Made by a program: the position numbers and the translations under genes. From the NCBI GenBank assembly GCA_035325905.1, contig DAOKYY010000007.1:1-64000 (forward strand): DNA of 64,000 nt. Direction: 5' to 3'. Below, piece by piece: positions 52,702 through 61,710 of this stretch; positions within the stretch are counted from its first letter, which is position 1, and each line of letters starts with the position of its first letter. The notes under the pieces were generated by a model, which saw nothing but the letters and a program-made list of their open reading frames with translations, made no database searches and was not told the origin of the DNA. Source of the stretch: DYGX01 sp035325905. Lineage in GTDB: Bacteria > Chloroflexota > Anaerolineae > Aggregatilineales > Aggregatilineaceae.

Positions 52702-52751
52702 CTATCCACTACGATTATAGGTTTCCGAAAAACTATAATCGCAGTGGGTAG
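52702..52751. promoter_or_regulatory. Large inverted repeat, probable PadR operator
   Basis: Arms 52702-52720 and 52733-52751 are complementary at 17 of 19 positions with a 12-bp spacer. One arm covers the promoter spacer and -10 element, the other the start of the transcript, so binding would block RNA polymerase. Confidence 0.85.
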
Positions 52752-52760
52752 TTTTGTCAA
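52732..52760 (-). promoter_or_regulatory. Sigma-70-type promoter of the padR-ABC operon
   Basis: On the minus strand, TTGACA (52755-52760), a 17-bp spacer and TATAGT (52732-52737). Near-consensus, and overlapped by the PadR inverted repeat. Confidence 0.88.
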
Positions 52761-52824
52761 GGGGTGTGCGTGCCTGCTTCCCGGCGATCCGGCGCCGTGC
52801 CCCAGGGCGCCAAGATACAAACAG

Positions 52825-52866
52825 GCCGCAAGACTCCCGCCCGCGTCAGAGCAGAAGTCTTGCGGC
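52825..52866 (-). terminator. Stem-loop terminator after the giant protease gene
   Basis: GCCGCAAGACT (52825-52835) and AGTCTTGCGGC (52856-52866) form a perfect 11-bp stem with a 20-nt loop. On the minus strand it is followed by CTGTTTGTAT. It lies 67 bp after the protease stop and just ahead of the padR promoter. Confidence 0.65.
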
Positions 52867-52932
52867 TGCGTGATGTGCGCCCCGTTACGAAGCGCCTCGC
52901 TCGCGGAACAGGCTATGCCTGCGGCGAGCGCG

Positions 52933-55900
52933 TCACCCTCCAGGAACGTTCTCGGTGGCAGGCGCCGTCTCCAGCGGAGGCCCGCTGGGGCGGTTGCTGC
53001 TCTCCGAGCTGTCCGGCGTGGGGCTGGGTGTCTCGGTGGGCGTTTCGGCCGGTGTCACGGTCACGATCTCAACCGGCGTCTCTACCGGTGTCTCTGTTGG
53101 GCCAGCCGCCGGCGTCTCGACCGGTGGCTCGGTCACGATGATCACCGGCGGCGGGCTGACCGGCGCGCTCTCCGGCGGCAGGGCGAATATACCCGCCGCC
53201 GCGAATGCGTCGATCGCGATCGTGCCGGTCATGGCGTAGACGCGCAGCGTGTGCGGCCCGTCCGCCAGCGGTCCGATCACCAGCCGCACGCCGAACTGCG
53301 TTTCTTCGGCGGTGGCCGTGACGGTCTGAAGCAACGCCCCGTCCACTTCGACGGCGAACTCGCCCAGCGCCGGGTGCTCGACGTAGACGATCTCGATCTG
53401 CGAGCCGGAGAAGCCCAGCGTCAGCGCGTCGCCTGCCGCGCCGCTGCTGTACAGGTACCCGCCGCCGCTGGACGCGTCGGTGCGATGCTCGGTCCAGGTC
53501 CCGACGCGCTGCGCCAGGCCCGCTTCGGCTTCGACCTCCGGCAGCGCCGGGGCGACGGCTTGCGGCGCGGTGGCGAGCGCCAGCCCGGCGCTCCCGCTCG
53601 TGACGATGACCAGCTCCGGGCGGTTGGAGGTGGCCTCTTTCGAGTAGACGAGCAGACTATTGGTGGAGGTGCCGCTCAGCGCAAAGCTATATGTTCCGCT
53701 AGCGGTGATCGCCGCCGTCACGTCGTACTCGACCCACGTCCCATTTGCGACGCTGCCCGCGCTGCTTAGCGGCGCGCCGGTGATGCCGGGCGCGTTGAGC
53801 CACGTCAGGCCGCTCTCGACCCAGGGCGTGCTGGTGCCGAGGTAGGTATTGCTCGCCAGGTAGGCCGCCCCGGCGTTGTCCGTGCCGTCGTAGGCGAACA
53901 GGCGCAGGGTCGCGCGCTGGACAGGCCCGGTCAGGCCGAGCACGTCGAACTTCAGGTAGCTGTCGATGTCCTCGGTCGAGGTCAGGCGCACGCGCAGGTT
54001 GTTGAGCGCGCCGTACCTTGAGGTCGGATACGACGACTTGACCTGCGCGTCGTGCGACGGGACAAAGGTCAGCGTGACCGGCGGGGCGCTCTCGCGCGCC
54101 GAGAAGACGAGCGTGCCGCTCTCGCCGTCATCGCCGCCGATCAGGATGTGGTACGTCGCGCCGCCATCCACGGCGACCTCCAGCAGCGAGTCCAGGTCGC
54201 CTTCGCTCGCGTCGTCGTTGCATGCAAGCTCGGTTAACGCGCCGCGCGACCCCGTCAGAACCGCCAGCCACGTATCGTAGCTGGAGCCGAGCGTGTCTAG
54301 GTGCAGGATCATGTCCTGTGGCGCCGTGAAGCGATACCAGACATTTGGACCAACATCCCAGCACGAGGGGCGCGGGTCGTCGGGTGCGGAGGTTGCGGCG
54401 TCGGTTTGCTGCGTGGTGCTGTAGGGCAGGCCGGGGATGATGGTCGCGTTGTCGAAATCGTCGTTGTCCGGCCCCAGCGGCAGGGTTGTGGCGCTGACTT
54501 CCGCGCTCCAGACGCTCACAAGATCGCTCTGTTGATCGTCGTGCGCCGGTGTGCTGGCGAGCACCGCGATGTAGTAGGTTGTGTTCGGCTGCAAGCCTTC
54601 GAGGGTGCAGCCGTTGGCGCCTTTGGTCAGCGTCAGGAACCCGATGCCATACGGCCCGCCGGGGGTCGTGCTGATGCCGACGACATAGTTCCCGCCACCC
54701 TGATTGTAGGCGATCGGCGTCCAGGATACGGCGATCTCGGTCGGCGAGACGCCGAAGGCTGCTACATCGGTCGGCGGGACGGTTTGCGTGCTGGCCCAGT
54801 CGGGATCGACCGTGTTTAGCCACGCAACAACCGCCGGATCGGACGCGATGAGCATGTTGTAGCCGATGTCGAGCCGGTCCGCGCCAAGCGGCAAGCTCAG
54901 CAGCGCCGCGGGCACCTCACCCGCCAGCCGGTTGCTGTGCAGCGAAAGCCGCTCCAGCGCGTTGTTATTGCCTAGCTCTGGCGGGATCGTCCCCTCCAGC
55001 ATGTTAGCCGACAGGTCCAGGGTCCAGGGGTGCATCGTGCCGATTTCAGATGGGATCGGCCCGGTGAGGTGGTTGTCGGACAGGTTGAGGATATTCAGGA
55101 CGCTCAGGTTGGCGATCTCGGGCGGGATAGGGCCGCTGAGGTCGTTGCCTTGCAGGTAGAGGTCTTCAAGCCACAGCATGTCGCCCACTTCCGGCGGGAT
55201 CGGGCCAGACAGGTGGTTGTGCGAGAGGTTGAACCCGAACATGCCGTCGAGGTCGCGGACTTCAGGCGGAATAGTGCCCACAAGATTGTTGTTTTCGAGC
55301 CGGATACCTTCGAGAGTGTTGCCGGTGCACTCCACGCCATACCACGCGCAGGGCGTGTTGTTTTGCAGCCAGCCGGTACGGTTGGTCCAGCTGTCGCCGC
55401 CCGTAGAGCGATACAGCGCGACCAGCGCCTCGCATTGCAGGCGCGGGATCTGGGTTACGGCCGCGCACAGGTCATCCAGCGCGCGGGCGCTGAGGGTCAA
55501 GCTGCCGCTGTCGCCGTCGTCGCCGCCGATCAGCAGGTAGTAGGTGACGCCGCCAGTAAGCTGCACGTCGATCTGCGAGGTGAGCTGGCCCTGGATCGCG
55601 TCGTCATTGCAGGCGACTTCGGTCAGCGCGCCGCGCGCCCCCGCTAGCACTGCCAGCCAGGTGTCGTAGTCCGAGCCGGTCGTCTCGAAGCGCACGAGTT
55701 GATCGGCGGGCGCGGTGTAACGGAACCATACATTGCCGCCTACGTCGCCGCACGAAGGACGCGGGTCGTCGTCCGCCGAGGTCGCGGCGTCGGTCGATTG
55801 CCCGTGGCTGAAGGGTAGGGCGCCAATGATTTGCGCATGGTCAAAATCGTCGTTGGCCGGGGGCACAGGGCCGCTGCGGGTTTCGACGACCAGCTCAGGC

Positions 55901-58900
55901 CGGTTGGACGCCGCTTCTTTCGAGTAGGCGTACAGGCTGTTGCTCGACGCGCTGCTCAGCGCGAAGGTGTAGACGCCGTCGCCCGCGACGGCGCCGGTCA
56001 CGTCGTACTCGATCCAGGTGTTGTTCGCCACGCTCCCGACCGTCGCCAGCGGCGCGAGGACCTCTGGCCGGTTGTTCCACGTGATGACGCTCTCGGACCA
56101 GGGCGTGCTCGTAGCGCGATAGGTGTTCGCGGCGAGCGAGGCCATCCCGCCGCTGGGGCTGCCATCGTAGACGAACAGGCGCAGCGTGGCGCGGACGACC
56201 GGCCCACCCAGCCCGGTCACATTGAACTTGAGATAACTGTCGATGTCCGACGCGCTGTCGAGCCGGAGCCGCAGGTTGGTCAGCGCGCCGTAGTTCTTCG
56301 CCGGCGACTCCGACTTAACCTGCGCGTCGTCGGTCGGCGCGAAGGTCTGGAGCGCGGGCGGCGCGGATAGGTCGCTAGCCGCGAAGACCAGCGTGCCAGT
56401 GTCCCACCACCAGCCGCTGATCGCGATGTGGTAGGTCGTGCTTGCGGTCACGCTCAGATCGATGCGCGAGGCATTGCTCCCATCACCGGCGTCGTCGCTG
56501 CACGCGACCGTCGTCAGATCGCCGCGCGTCCCGGTGGCGATGACCATGACCGTATCGTAGGTGGAGCCTGTGGTCTCAAAGCGCACGGTGCCATCGGCGC
56601 TGGCGGTATAGCGATACCAGACCGTCGTCGTCAGGTCATCCGGCCCGCAGGTTGGGCTTGGCTCGTCGAGCGCCTGCGACGCGCCAGTGGTGTCCTGCGT
56701 GTTGGAGTACGGCAGGCTGGCGATCACGATGGCATGGTCGAAGTCATCGTTGGGCGGGTGCGGACCCGCGACGATCGTGATTGTCGCGTCCGGTGTCGTG
56801 TGCAAGGCTTCCTGGTTTCCGGCGGCGTCACGCGCCCGGCTGCGGAAGCTGTACGTGTGCCCTTCCTGGCCGGTGAACGGGGCCGAGAGGTCGGCGGTGC
56901 TCGTCTGCCACGCGGTCCACGGCCCGCCGTTGTCCTGAACGTCGATGTCGTAGGTCGCGGCCCACGTCGTCGCGTCGGATGCGTACCAGCTCACGGTGAA
57001 GGTTGTGAAGGTCGTGGTCGCGGGCAGCGGCTCGATCCACGAGACAGGCGGCGTGGTATCGACCCGCAAGGTGCGCGTCACCCAACTGCTGCTGCCACTG
57101 GCGGCGGTCGTCTGCATGTGCCAGTAGTAGCGCCCGTCGGCGTCGAAGACGTGTGTGTACGACGTGCTGGCCGGGTCCATTGCGACGTTGACCAGCCACG
57201 GGCCGGCCGCCGGATCCGGCGAGGCGCTAATGCGCAGCGGCAGCTCGATCTGGTCGGGCGTGTCGGACGCCTGCCAGGTGAACGTGACCGTCCGCGTGCT
57301 GAAGATCGCGTCGTTCGGGGGTTGGAGTTGAACCGGCGGGTGCGGCGTGGCGGCGAGGGTCGTGATAACCAGCTCGGGCCGGTTCGCCGCCGCTTCGCGC
57401 GCGTAGGCCAGCAGGCTGTTGGACGAGCGGCTGCTCAGCAAGAAGCTGTAGGTGCCCGGCCCGGTGATGGCGCTCGTCACATTGTAGACGGCCCAGGTTC
57501 CGCTTGCGACGGTGCCGGCTTCGGCCACCTGTGCGGTCCCTCCCGGCGCGTTCCCATAGGTCAGGCCAGTTTCAGTCCAGTCTGTGGTCGAGCCGCGATA
57601 GGTGTTCGGAGCGGAGAACAGCACGCCGCCGCTGTCGCTGCCGTCGAAGACGTACAGCCGGAGCTGCGCGCTCAGGACCGGCCCGGACAGCGGCCCAACG
57701 GTGAACTTGAGATAGCTGTCGATGTCCTCGGTCGCCGAGTCACGGATGCGCAGGTTATCCAGCGTCCCGTAGTTTTTCGTCGGGCTGGCTTGCTTGACCT
57801 GGGCATCGGCCACCGGCGCGAGCGAGGTCGTGGTGGACGAGCCAACCAGCGCGTAGGCCAGGTAGCCGGTGTCGAGGCCGCACTCGCCGTACGCGATGCG
57901 GAAATAGCCGTCGCCGTTCCACCCCGCGCCCCAGCTATTCTTCGCGATCCAGTAGCCCCCGGCGTCGTCGTAGCCGGTCACGACCACCAGGTGATTGAAC
58001 GACGGCCTGGGGCAACGATAGACTCCGTTTTCGTCGAAGCTGCCGTTCATCCCGATGTTGGCGACGAGCGGCCCCATGGAGACCAGCGCCTGCTGGATCG
58101 CCTGCCGCGTCAGCGCGACGCCGCCCGTCTCGTCGATGTAAGTCAGGCGGCTGGCCCAGTCGGCGCACGGCGCGCACGGCCCGTTGATGCCGGTGTAGGG
58201 CATACAAGCTTCGTCGGGGATGCCCCGGTCGCGGATCAACGCCAGCGCCGGGGCGCTGTTGCCGCCGTTGCAGCTTCCGCACTCTGTGCAGCAGTCCGAG
58301 ACCAGATACTGCTCCGACAGGTCCAGGTCGAGATCAGGGTTCCCGGCGGCGATATTATGCGCGGCCTCGACCCCGCCGACCGTAGCGAAGGCCCAACAGC
58401 TCCCGCACCCGCCCTGGTCCTTCACGGGGCTGAGCCAGTCCTGGCCCTGGTGCGTGTGCCAGTTGAACGCCGCCGGGACAGCCAGGCCGGGGATCGGCGC
58501 GGTTTCAAGCGGCGCCGGAGCCTGGGGGAGCGTACCCGTCTCCTCCGGGCACTGGCCGGGGGCGCAGCCGCGCGCCTTCTCGATGATCTGGCCCAGCGCG
58601 GTGACGCTGCCGATCACCTGGCCGCGCGGCGAGACGCAGACCGCGTACTCGCGCGAGAACGGGTTGCGGCCATCGGACAGCGTGCGCTGGGTGTAACCCC
58701 GCTTGGCGCAGAGCGAGAACTCCGCGCCGCACTTGCCGGTCAGAAACTCCCAGGCGTCGCACGCCGTCCCGTCCGGGAAGCGGCACACGCCTCGCTGCCC
58801 GCGCGGCTCTGTGACCGTGGCGTACTGGTAGCCCTGGTCCGCGCAGTAGACGGCGGCGGGGTTGGCGACGATGCGGCGCGCCGGGCCGGTCTGGGCGGGA

Positions 58901-59046
58901 TCGACGGCGGGAGCAGCCGGCGCTAGCTCGGCGGCGTAGAGCCGGGCCGGATCGCCCCGTTGCGCGGCGGGGCCGAGCGCCACGATCAGCAGCAGCCCCA
59001 GCGCGATCAGCGCGCCGTGCAGAACATAACGACCTTTGAGGTTCAT
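52933..59046 (-). CDS. Giant secreted papain-like protease with adhesion-type modules
   Basis: A 2037-aa exported protein. Residues ~8-30 are a signal/anchor segment. Residues ~190-395 are a C1A papain domain: Gln211, Cys217 in GGCGSCWAF, His352 in NHLVVVTGYDD and Asn370 in KNSWGAGW. Then follow three DNRLRE/CBM96-like domains (~405-560, 900-1055, 1660-1815; repeated DIDSYLKF and NRPELVI), three NDDFD-type beta domains (~763-895, 1064-1185, 1527-1655; each starting NDDFD and containing YDT), Ig/FN3-like regions (~570-758, ~1422-1520), a plant-type LRR array (~1200-1410; L-x-GxIPxE repeats), a C-terminal CBM-like domain (~1836-1955) and a Pro/Thr/Glu-rich tail (~1960-2037). The N-terminal Cys-rich segment (~65-165) may be a propeptide. 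It is probably extracellular or surface-attached and involved in protein degradation or adhesion. No cell-wall sorting motif was seen. Confidence 0.9.
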   Translation of the reverse strand: MNLKGRYVLHGALIALGLLLIVALGPAAQRGDPARLYAAELAPAAPAVDPAQTGPARRIVANPAAVYCADQGYQYATVTEPRGQRGVCRFPDGTACDAWEFLTGKCGAEFSLCAKRGYTQRTLSDGRNPFSREYAVCVSPRGQVIGSVTALGQIIEKARGCAPGQCPEETGTLPQAPAPLETAPIPGLAVPAAFNWHTHQGQDWLSPVKDQGGCGSCWAFATVGGVEAAHNIAAGNPDLDLDLSEQYLVSDCCTECGSCNGGNSAPALALIRDRGIPDEACMPYTGINGPCAPCADWASRLTYIDETGGVALTRQAIQQALVSMGPLVANIGMNGSFDENGVYRCPRPSFNHLVVVTGYDDAGGYWIAKNSWGAGWNGDGYFRIAYGECGLDTGYLAYALVGSSTTTSLAPVADAQVKQASPTKNYGTLDNLRIRDSATEDIDSYLKFTVGPLSGPVLSAQLRLYVFDGSDSGGVLFSAPNTYRGSTTDWTETGLTYGNAPGGTAQVAEAGTVASGTWAVYNVTSAITGPGTYSFLLSSRSSNSLLAYAREAAANRPELVITTLAATPHPPVQLQPPNDAIFSTRTVTFTWQASDTPDQIELPLRISASPDPAAGPWLVNVAMDPASTSYTHVFDADGRYYWHMQTTAASGSSSWVTRTLRVDTTPPVSWIEPLPATTTFTTFTVSWYASDATTWAATYDIDVQDNGGPWTAWQTSTADLSAPFTGQEGHTYSFRSRARDAAGNQEALHTTPDATITIVAGPHPPNDDFDHAIVIASLPYSNTQDTTGASQALDEPSPTCGPDDLTTTVWYRYTASADGTVRFETTGSTYDTVMVIATGTRGDLTTVACSDDAGDGSNASRIDLSVTASTTYHIAISGWWWDTGTLVFAASDLSAPPALQTFAPTDDAQVKSESPAKNYGALTNLRLRLDSASDIDSYLKFNVTGLGGPVVRATLRLFVYDGSPSGGMASLAANTYRATSTPWSESVITWNNRPEVLAPLATVGSVANNTWIEYDVTGAVAGDGVYTFALSSASSNSLYAYSKEAASNRPELVVETRSGPVPPANDDFDHAQIIGALPFSHGQSTDAATSADDDPRPSCGDVGGNVWFRYTAPADQLVRFETTGSDYDTWLAVLAGARGALTEVACNDDAIQGQLTSQIDVQLTGGVTYYLLIGGDDGDSGSLTLSARALDDLCAAVTQIPRLQCEALVALYRSTGGDSWTNRTGWLQNNTPCAWYGVECTGNTLEGIRLENNNLVGTIPPEVRDLDGMFGFNLSHNHLSGPIPPEVGDMLWLEDLYLQGNDLSGPIPPEIANLSVLNILNLSDNHLTGPIPSEIGTMHPWTLDLSANMLEGTIPPELGNNNALERLSLHSNRLAGEVPAALLSLPLGADRLDIGYNMLIASDPAVVAWLNTVDPDWASTQTVPPTDVAAFGVSPTEIAVSWTPIAYNQGGGNYVVGISTTPGGPYGIGFLTLTKGANGCTLEGLQPNTTYYIAVLASTPAHDDQQSDLVSVWSAEVSATTLPLGPDNDDFDNATIIPGLPYSTTQQTDAATSAPDDPRPSCWDVGPNVWYRFTAPQDMILHLDTLGSSYDTWLAVLTGSRGALTELACNDDASEGDLDSLLEVAVDGGATYHILIGGDDGESGTLVFSARESAPPVTLTFVPSHDAQVKSSYPTSRYGALNNLRVRLTSTEDIDSYLKFDVLGLTGPVQRATLRLFAYDGTDNAGAAYLASNTYLGTSTPWVESGLTWLNAPGITGAPLSSAGSVANGTWVEYDVTAAITASGTYSFALSGTSTNSLLVYSKEATSNRPELVIVTSGSAGLALATAPQAVAPALPEVEAEAGLAQRVGTWTEHRTDASSGGGYLYSSGAAGDALTLGFSGSQIEIVYVEHPALGEFAVEVDGALLQTVTATAEETQFGVRLVIGPLADGPHTLRVYAMTGTIAIDAFAAAGIFALPPESAPVSPPPVIIVTEPPVETPAAGPTETPVETPVEIVTVTPAETPTETPSPTPDSSESSNRPSGPPLETAPATENVPGG

Positions 59047-59552
59047 CTAAATCTCTCGCTTCCATCCTGGCAGCGTCTTTGCCGGGACTGTAAGTTTCTT
59101 TGCAGGACGGGTTCCCTCGTCAGCGGCTGCAAGAAACCAACTGCACGAGGCGAGCGGACTCACAAAGTCAACGAACGAATAAACCGGATGTGAGGACGAT
59201 AATACGTAGACCGCGCGACTTCGAATGCGGCGCGGCAGGCGCGGCGGGCAGATGCCAGGAGGATACGAATGGGTATCGTGCGAGATGACCTGGAAAGGAA
59301 GAGGGCAGCGGCGCGGCCACCTGTGGAGATTCCCTGGCCTATTCAGCAGTATAGGGGAGATTTCTGTTAGTTGAATAGGTGCGAGCCTATAAGCGGGCGT
59401 TTTCCGCCAGAAGCTGCCGGAGATGAGCGGTCTGTCAGGGCGCGCCGCTCCTATTCGCAGGGGAGATCGCCAGGGGTACGAGCAGCGTGCGCCCATACCC
59501 CTGGCGTTCGAAATGAACGGGTGATTGGAGGGTGACGGTCGGGGTGACGCGG
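59047..59552. other. Non-coding gap with terminator of the nar operon
   Basis: 506 bp between the nar-linked operon and the protease gene, both on the minus strand. It contains a strong stem-loop near its right end. A TATTAT at about 59197-59202 (minus strand) is a possible -10 element for the protease gene but lacks a good -35. An open frame covering much of it has no ribosome binding site and atypical composition. Confidence 0.45.
59468..59506 (-). terminator. Stem-loop after the nar-linked operon
   Basis: CGCCAGGGGTA (59468-59478) and TACCCCTGGCG (59496-59506) form a perfect 11-bp stem with a 17-nt loop, 46 bp past the last gene. No T-run follows on the minus strand. Confidence 0.6.
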
Positions 59553-60068
59553 TTACATGTAGCGCGCCGCAGCCATACCGGCGACCGCGATGATCGTCAG
59601 GACGGTGCTCACGATTTCGGTCCGTCCCAGGCGCGATTGCAGCGTGTTCAGGCGCGTCATCTGGCTCGCCGAGGGCGGCCCGCCGCCGCGCTCGATCTCC
59701 GCGCCCAGGCCAGACAGTTGCTTGGCTGTCGGGCCAATCACCATGCCTCCGAACAGGAATTCGGCGATCCCCGCCAGGCTGCCGATCGTCAGCACGACGC
59801 CGCCGGCTGATGATATCCAGTCGCTGTTGAAGTGGCCGGACACGCGGTAGTAGAGCAGCAGCCCGGCGAGCGTGGTCAGCAGCGACGCCGCCATCATCAT
59901 GCGGGAGATGTTCGAATGCCGCGTAAAGTCTCGCATGAACGCCTGGCCGTCCTTGCCCAGCGCATGCACCGTCGGGTTGAGCTTGAAGGTCATGAACCAG
60001 GCCGCCCCCACCCAGACGACCCCCGCAAAGATGTGCACGAGACGCAAAAGCACCATGTATTCGTCCAT
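59553..60068 (-). CDS. Four-helix membrane protein (DUF2269-like)
   Basis: A 171-aa integral membrane protein with four predicted helices. The first contains LLRLVHIFAGVVWVGAAWFM, a His/Trp pattern seen in DUF2269 and CopD-like proteins, where the His may bind haem or metal. A charged loop (AKQLSGLGAEIERGGGP) lies between helices 3 and 4. It is 24 bp downstream of the cytochrome c gene and is the last gene of the nitrate operon, so it may take part in electron transfer or be an accessory (inference). Confidence 0.65.
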   Translation of the reverse strand: MDEYMVLLRLVHIFAGVVWVGAAWFMTFKLNPTVHALGKDGQAFMRDFTRHSNISRMMMAASLLTTLAGLLLYYRVSGHFNSDWISSAGGVVLTIGSLAGIAEFLFGGMVIGPTAKQLSGLGAEIERGGGPPSASQMTRLNTLQSRLGRTEIVSTVLTIIAVAGMAAARYM

Positions 60069-60092
60069 CCGGTTTCCTCCTTGTGGTTGTGG

Positions 60093-60500
60093 CTAGCGAG
60101 ACAGCAGGTAGGCGATGAGATCAGCGATGTCCTGCCGCGTGAGCGCGTCCTCGTAGCTGCCCGGCATCATGTTCGAATAGCCGCGCACGACGTGTTTCGA
60201 GGGCCGCAGAATCGCATCGAAGGTGTATTCCTCGGCGCTCTGCCCGCTGACTTCGCTCGCCGCGCGCGCGGCGTAGCCCGTCAGAGGCGGCCCGACGCTG
60301 CGCTCTCCGTCGAGCGGGTGGCAGTGCGCGCACGAGGCGCCGCCGGGTGGCTCGGTGAAAATCTCAGCGCCGCGCGCCGGGTCGCCGGGCGGAAGATCGC
60401 TCACGGAGAATTCCGGCTCGTTTTGGGCGCATCCCACCAGCAGAAGCGCCAGCAACAACGTGGACAGGGCGACGCGGGTGAGGGGTGCAAGAGGTCGCAT
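60093..60500 (-). CDS. Lipoprotein cytochrome c (single CxxCH haem)
   Basis: A 135-aa exported protein. The signal peptide ends in a lipobox, LLLVGC (Cys ~24), so it should be lipid-anchored on the outside. The mature part has one haem site, CAHCH, near residue 57, and a probable distal Met in YSNMMPGSYEDALT near residue 112. This is the usual class I cytochrome c layout. Its place in the nitrate operon suggests it passes electrons to or from the NarGHI complex or a downstream reductase, as the NarC cytochrome does in Thermus (analogy, not homology shown). RBS region and 21-bp spacing to the transporter gene support one transcript. Confidence 0.9.
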   Translation of the reverse strand: MRPLAPLTRVALSTLLLALLLVGCAQNEPEFSVSDLPPGDPARGAEIFTEPPGGASCAHCHPLDGERSVGPPLTGYAARAASEVSGQSAEEYTFDAILRPSKHVVRGYSNMMPGSYEDALTRQDIADLIAYLLSR

Positions 60501-60521
60501 CGCGCTTTCGCGGCTCCCGGC

Positions 60522-61604
60522 CTATTCGCTGGCCTTCAGCGTCTCGCCCGAATCCGGCGTCAGGCGCAGACGGGACTGAGCGAGCGTCGTGACGAGGCGA
60601 TGCAGCCAGCCGGCGAACGTCGCCAGCCACGCTGCCAGGGCGACATACACGAAATAGCGCGGGATATCTTCCAGGAATGCGAGACCCGTCGCGCGCGAGA
60701 GCTGAAACGTGCTGGTGGTGTACATCCCCAACGGAAAGACCATGCTCCAGTAGAGGGGATGGTAGGCCAGCGAATAGCGCCGGTAAACGTGCCGCCAGAT
60801 GCCCATGATCACCAGCAGCGGGATCCACCACGTCCCGATCGCCCAGTAGAACAGCGTGAACCCCTTGATAAACGGCACAAGCTCGGGCAGAAAGGCGGAC
60901 CGCCCGGCGTTGAGAATGAGCGTGGCCCCGGCCAGCGTCGTGATCGCGACCGCGCCCATGTTAATCCAGTATGGCGGCGTCAGCTCGTCGGCCCGCAAGG
61001 CGAAGAACAGGAAGCGGTAGAAGATCAGCGAGATGATCCAGATGTAGAACATGCAGCCGATCAGGTACGCCGCCAGCGCGAAGAACAGCGTCTTCTCCGG
61101 CAGCGGGCCGAAGGCCGGCGCGACCAGCGTGCTGAGCGTCGAGACCGACTGCGTCGCGACCACGGCGATCAGCCACGCGCCGTGCATACCGTGCGCCAGA
61201 TCGGGCTTGTCCGCGCGCAGGGTGGCGGCGCCGATCACGGCGTAGATCAGCACCAGCCAGGTCACAAGGCATACCGCCCACAAGACCTGCGCCGTGCTGC
61301 GATCTCCGGCCACGATCACGAACTGGCTGCCGAGCACGCCGGTCGCGGCCACGATGGTAAAGAAGCCCGGCCCCCGGACGTGATTCGTCAGGTCGGCGAG
61401 CAGCAGCGACCCGAACCACGCGCCGCGCGCCAGCGTCAGCAGCCACAAACCGGCGTATGCAAGCACATTGAAGCGAAACATCCACCAGGCGATGGCGCGC
61501 ATCCCCATCAGATAGGCGGCGATCGAAACAATGCCGGTCGCCATGACCAGCGCGAAATAGCCAGGGAACAGGTGCTTGATTCCGTCGCGTATCGATCCCC
61601 ACAT
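60522..61604 (-). CDS. TDT/SLAC1-TehA family membrane transporter
   Basis: A 360-aa protein with about ten membrane helices. The N-terminus FPGYFALVMATGIVSIAAY is diagnostic of the TDT family (tellurite resistance/dicarboxylate transporter, including TehA and plant SLAC1 anion channels). Further match: PLYWSMVFPLGMYTTSTFQL near residue 285, the family's conserved WxxxFPLG segment. SLAC1 homologues pass chloride and nitrate. No NarK-type transporter is seen here, so this gene, 106 bp behind narI, may move nitrate or nitrite (inference). The alternatives are C4-dicarboxylate or sulfite export. Confidence 0.88.
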   Translation of the reverse strand: MWGSIRDGIKHLFPGYFALVMATGIVSIAAYLMGMRAIAWWMFRFNVLAYAGLWLLTLARGAWFGSLLLADLTNHVRGPGFFTIVAATGVLGSQFVIVAGDRSTAQVLWAVCLVTWLVLIYAVIGAATLRADKPDLAHGMHGAWLIAVVATQSVSTLSTLVAPAFGPLPEKTLFFALAAYLIGCMFYIWIISLIFYRFLFFALRADELTPPYWINMGAVAITTLAGATLILNAGRSAFLPELVPFIKGFTLFYWAIGTWWIPLLVIMGIWRHVYRRYSLAYHPLYWSMVFPLGMYTTSTFQLSRATGLAFLEDIPRYFVYVALAAWLATFAGWLHRLVTTLAQSRLRLTPDSGETLKASE

Positions 61605-61710
61605 GGTCGCACTACTCCTGCCGCCTGCCGCGCGGACTCAGAGGTTGGCGGATGGCTCCCGCTGTAGTTGCGGCGCGTCGCTGCCTGGCGAGCGCCGGTT
61701 CGAGCGGCTC

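Noticed and set aside
53600..57830. The repeated DNRLRE and NDDFD modules as an assembly duplication
   Set aside because: The three copies of each module differ clearly in sequence and alternate with other domains, so they are old evolutionary duplications.
56428..58926. An 832-codon plus-strand open frame opposite the papain-like protease gene
   Set aside because: Arg/Gly/Ala/Val-rich shadow with no motif. The minus strand encodes the intact papain triad and repeated domains across the same span.
59047..59496. A 149-codon minus-strand frame in the gap upstream of the protease gene
   Set aside because: No ribosome binding site or family signal, and it includes the hairpin at the end of the nar operon. 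More likely leader or intergenic DNA.
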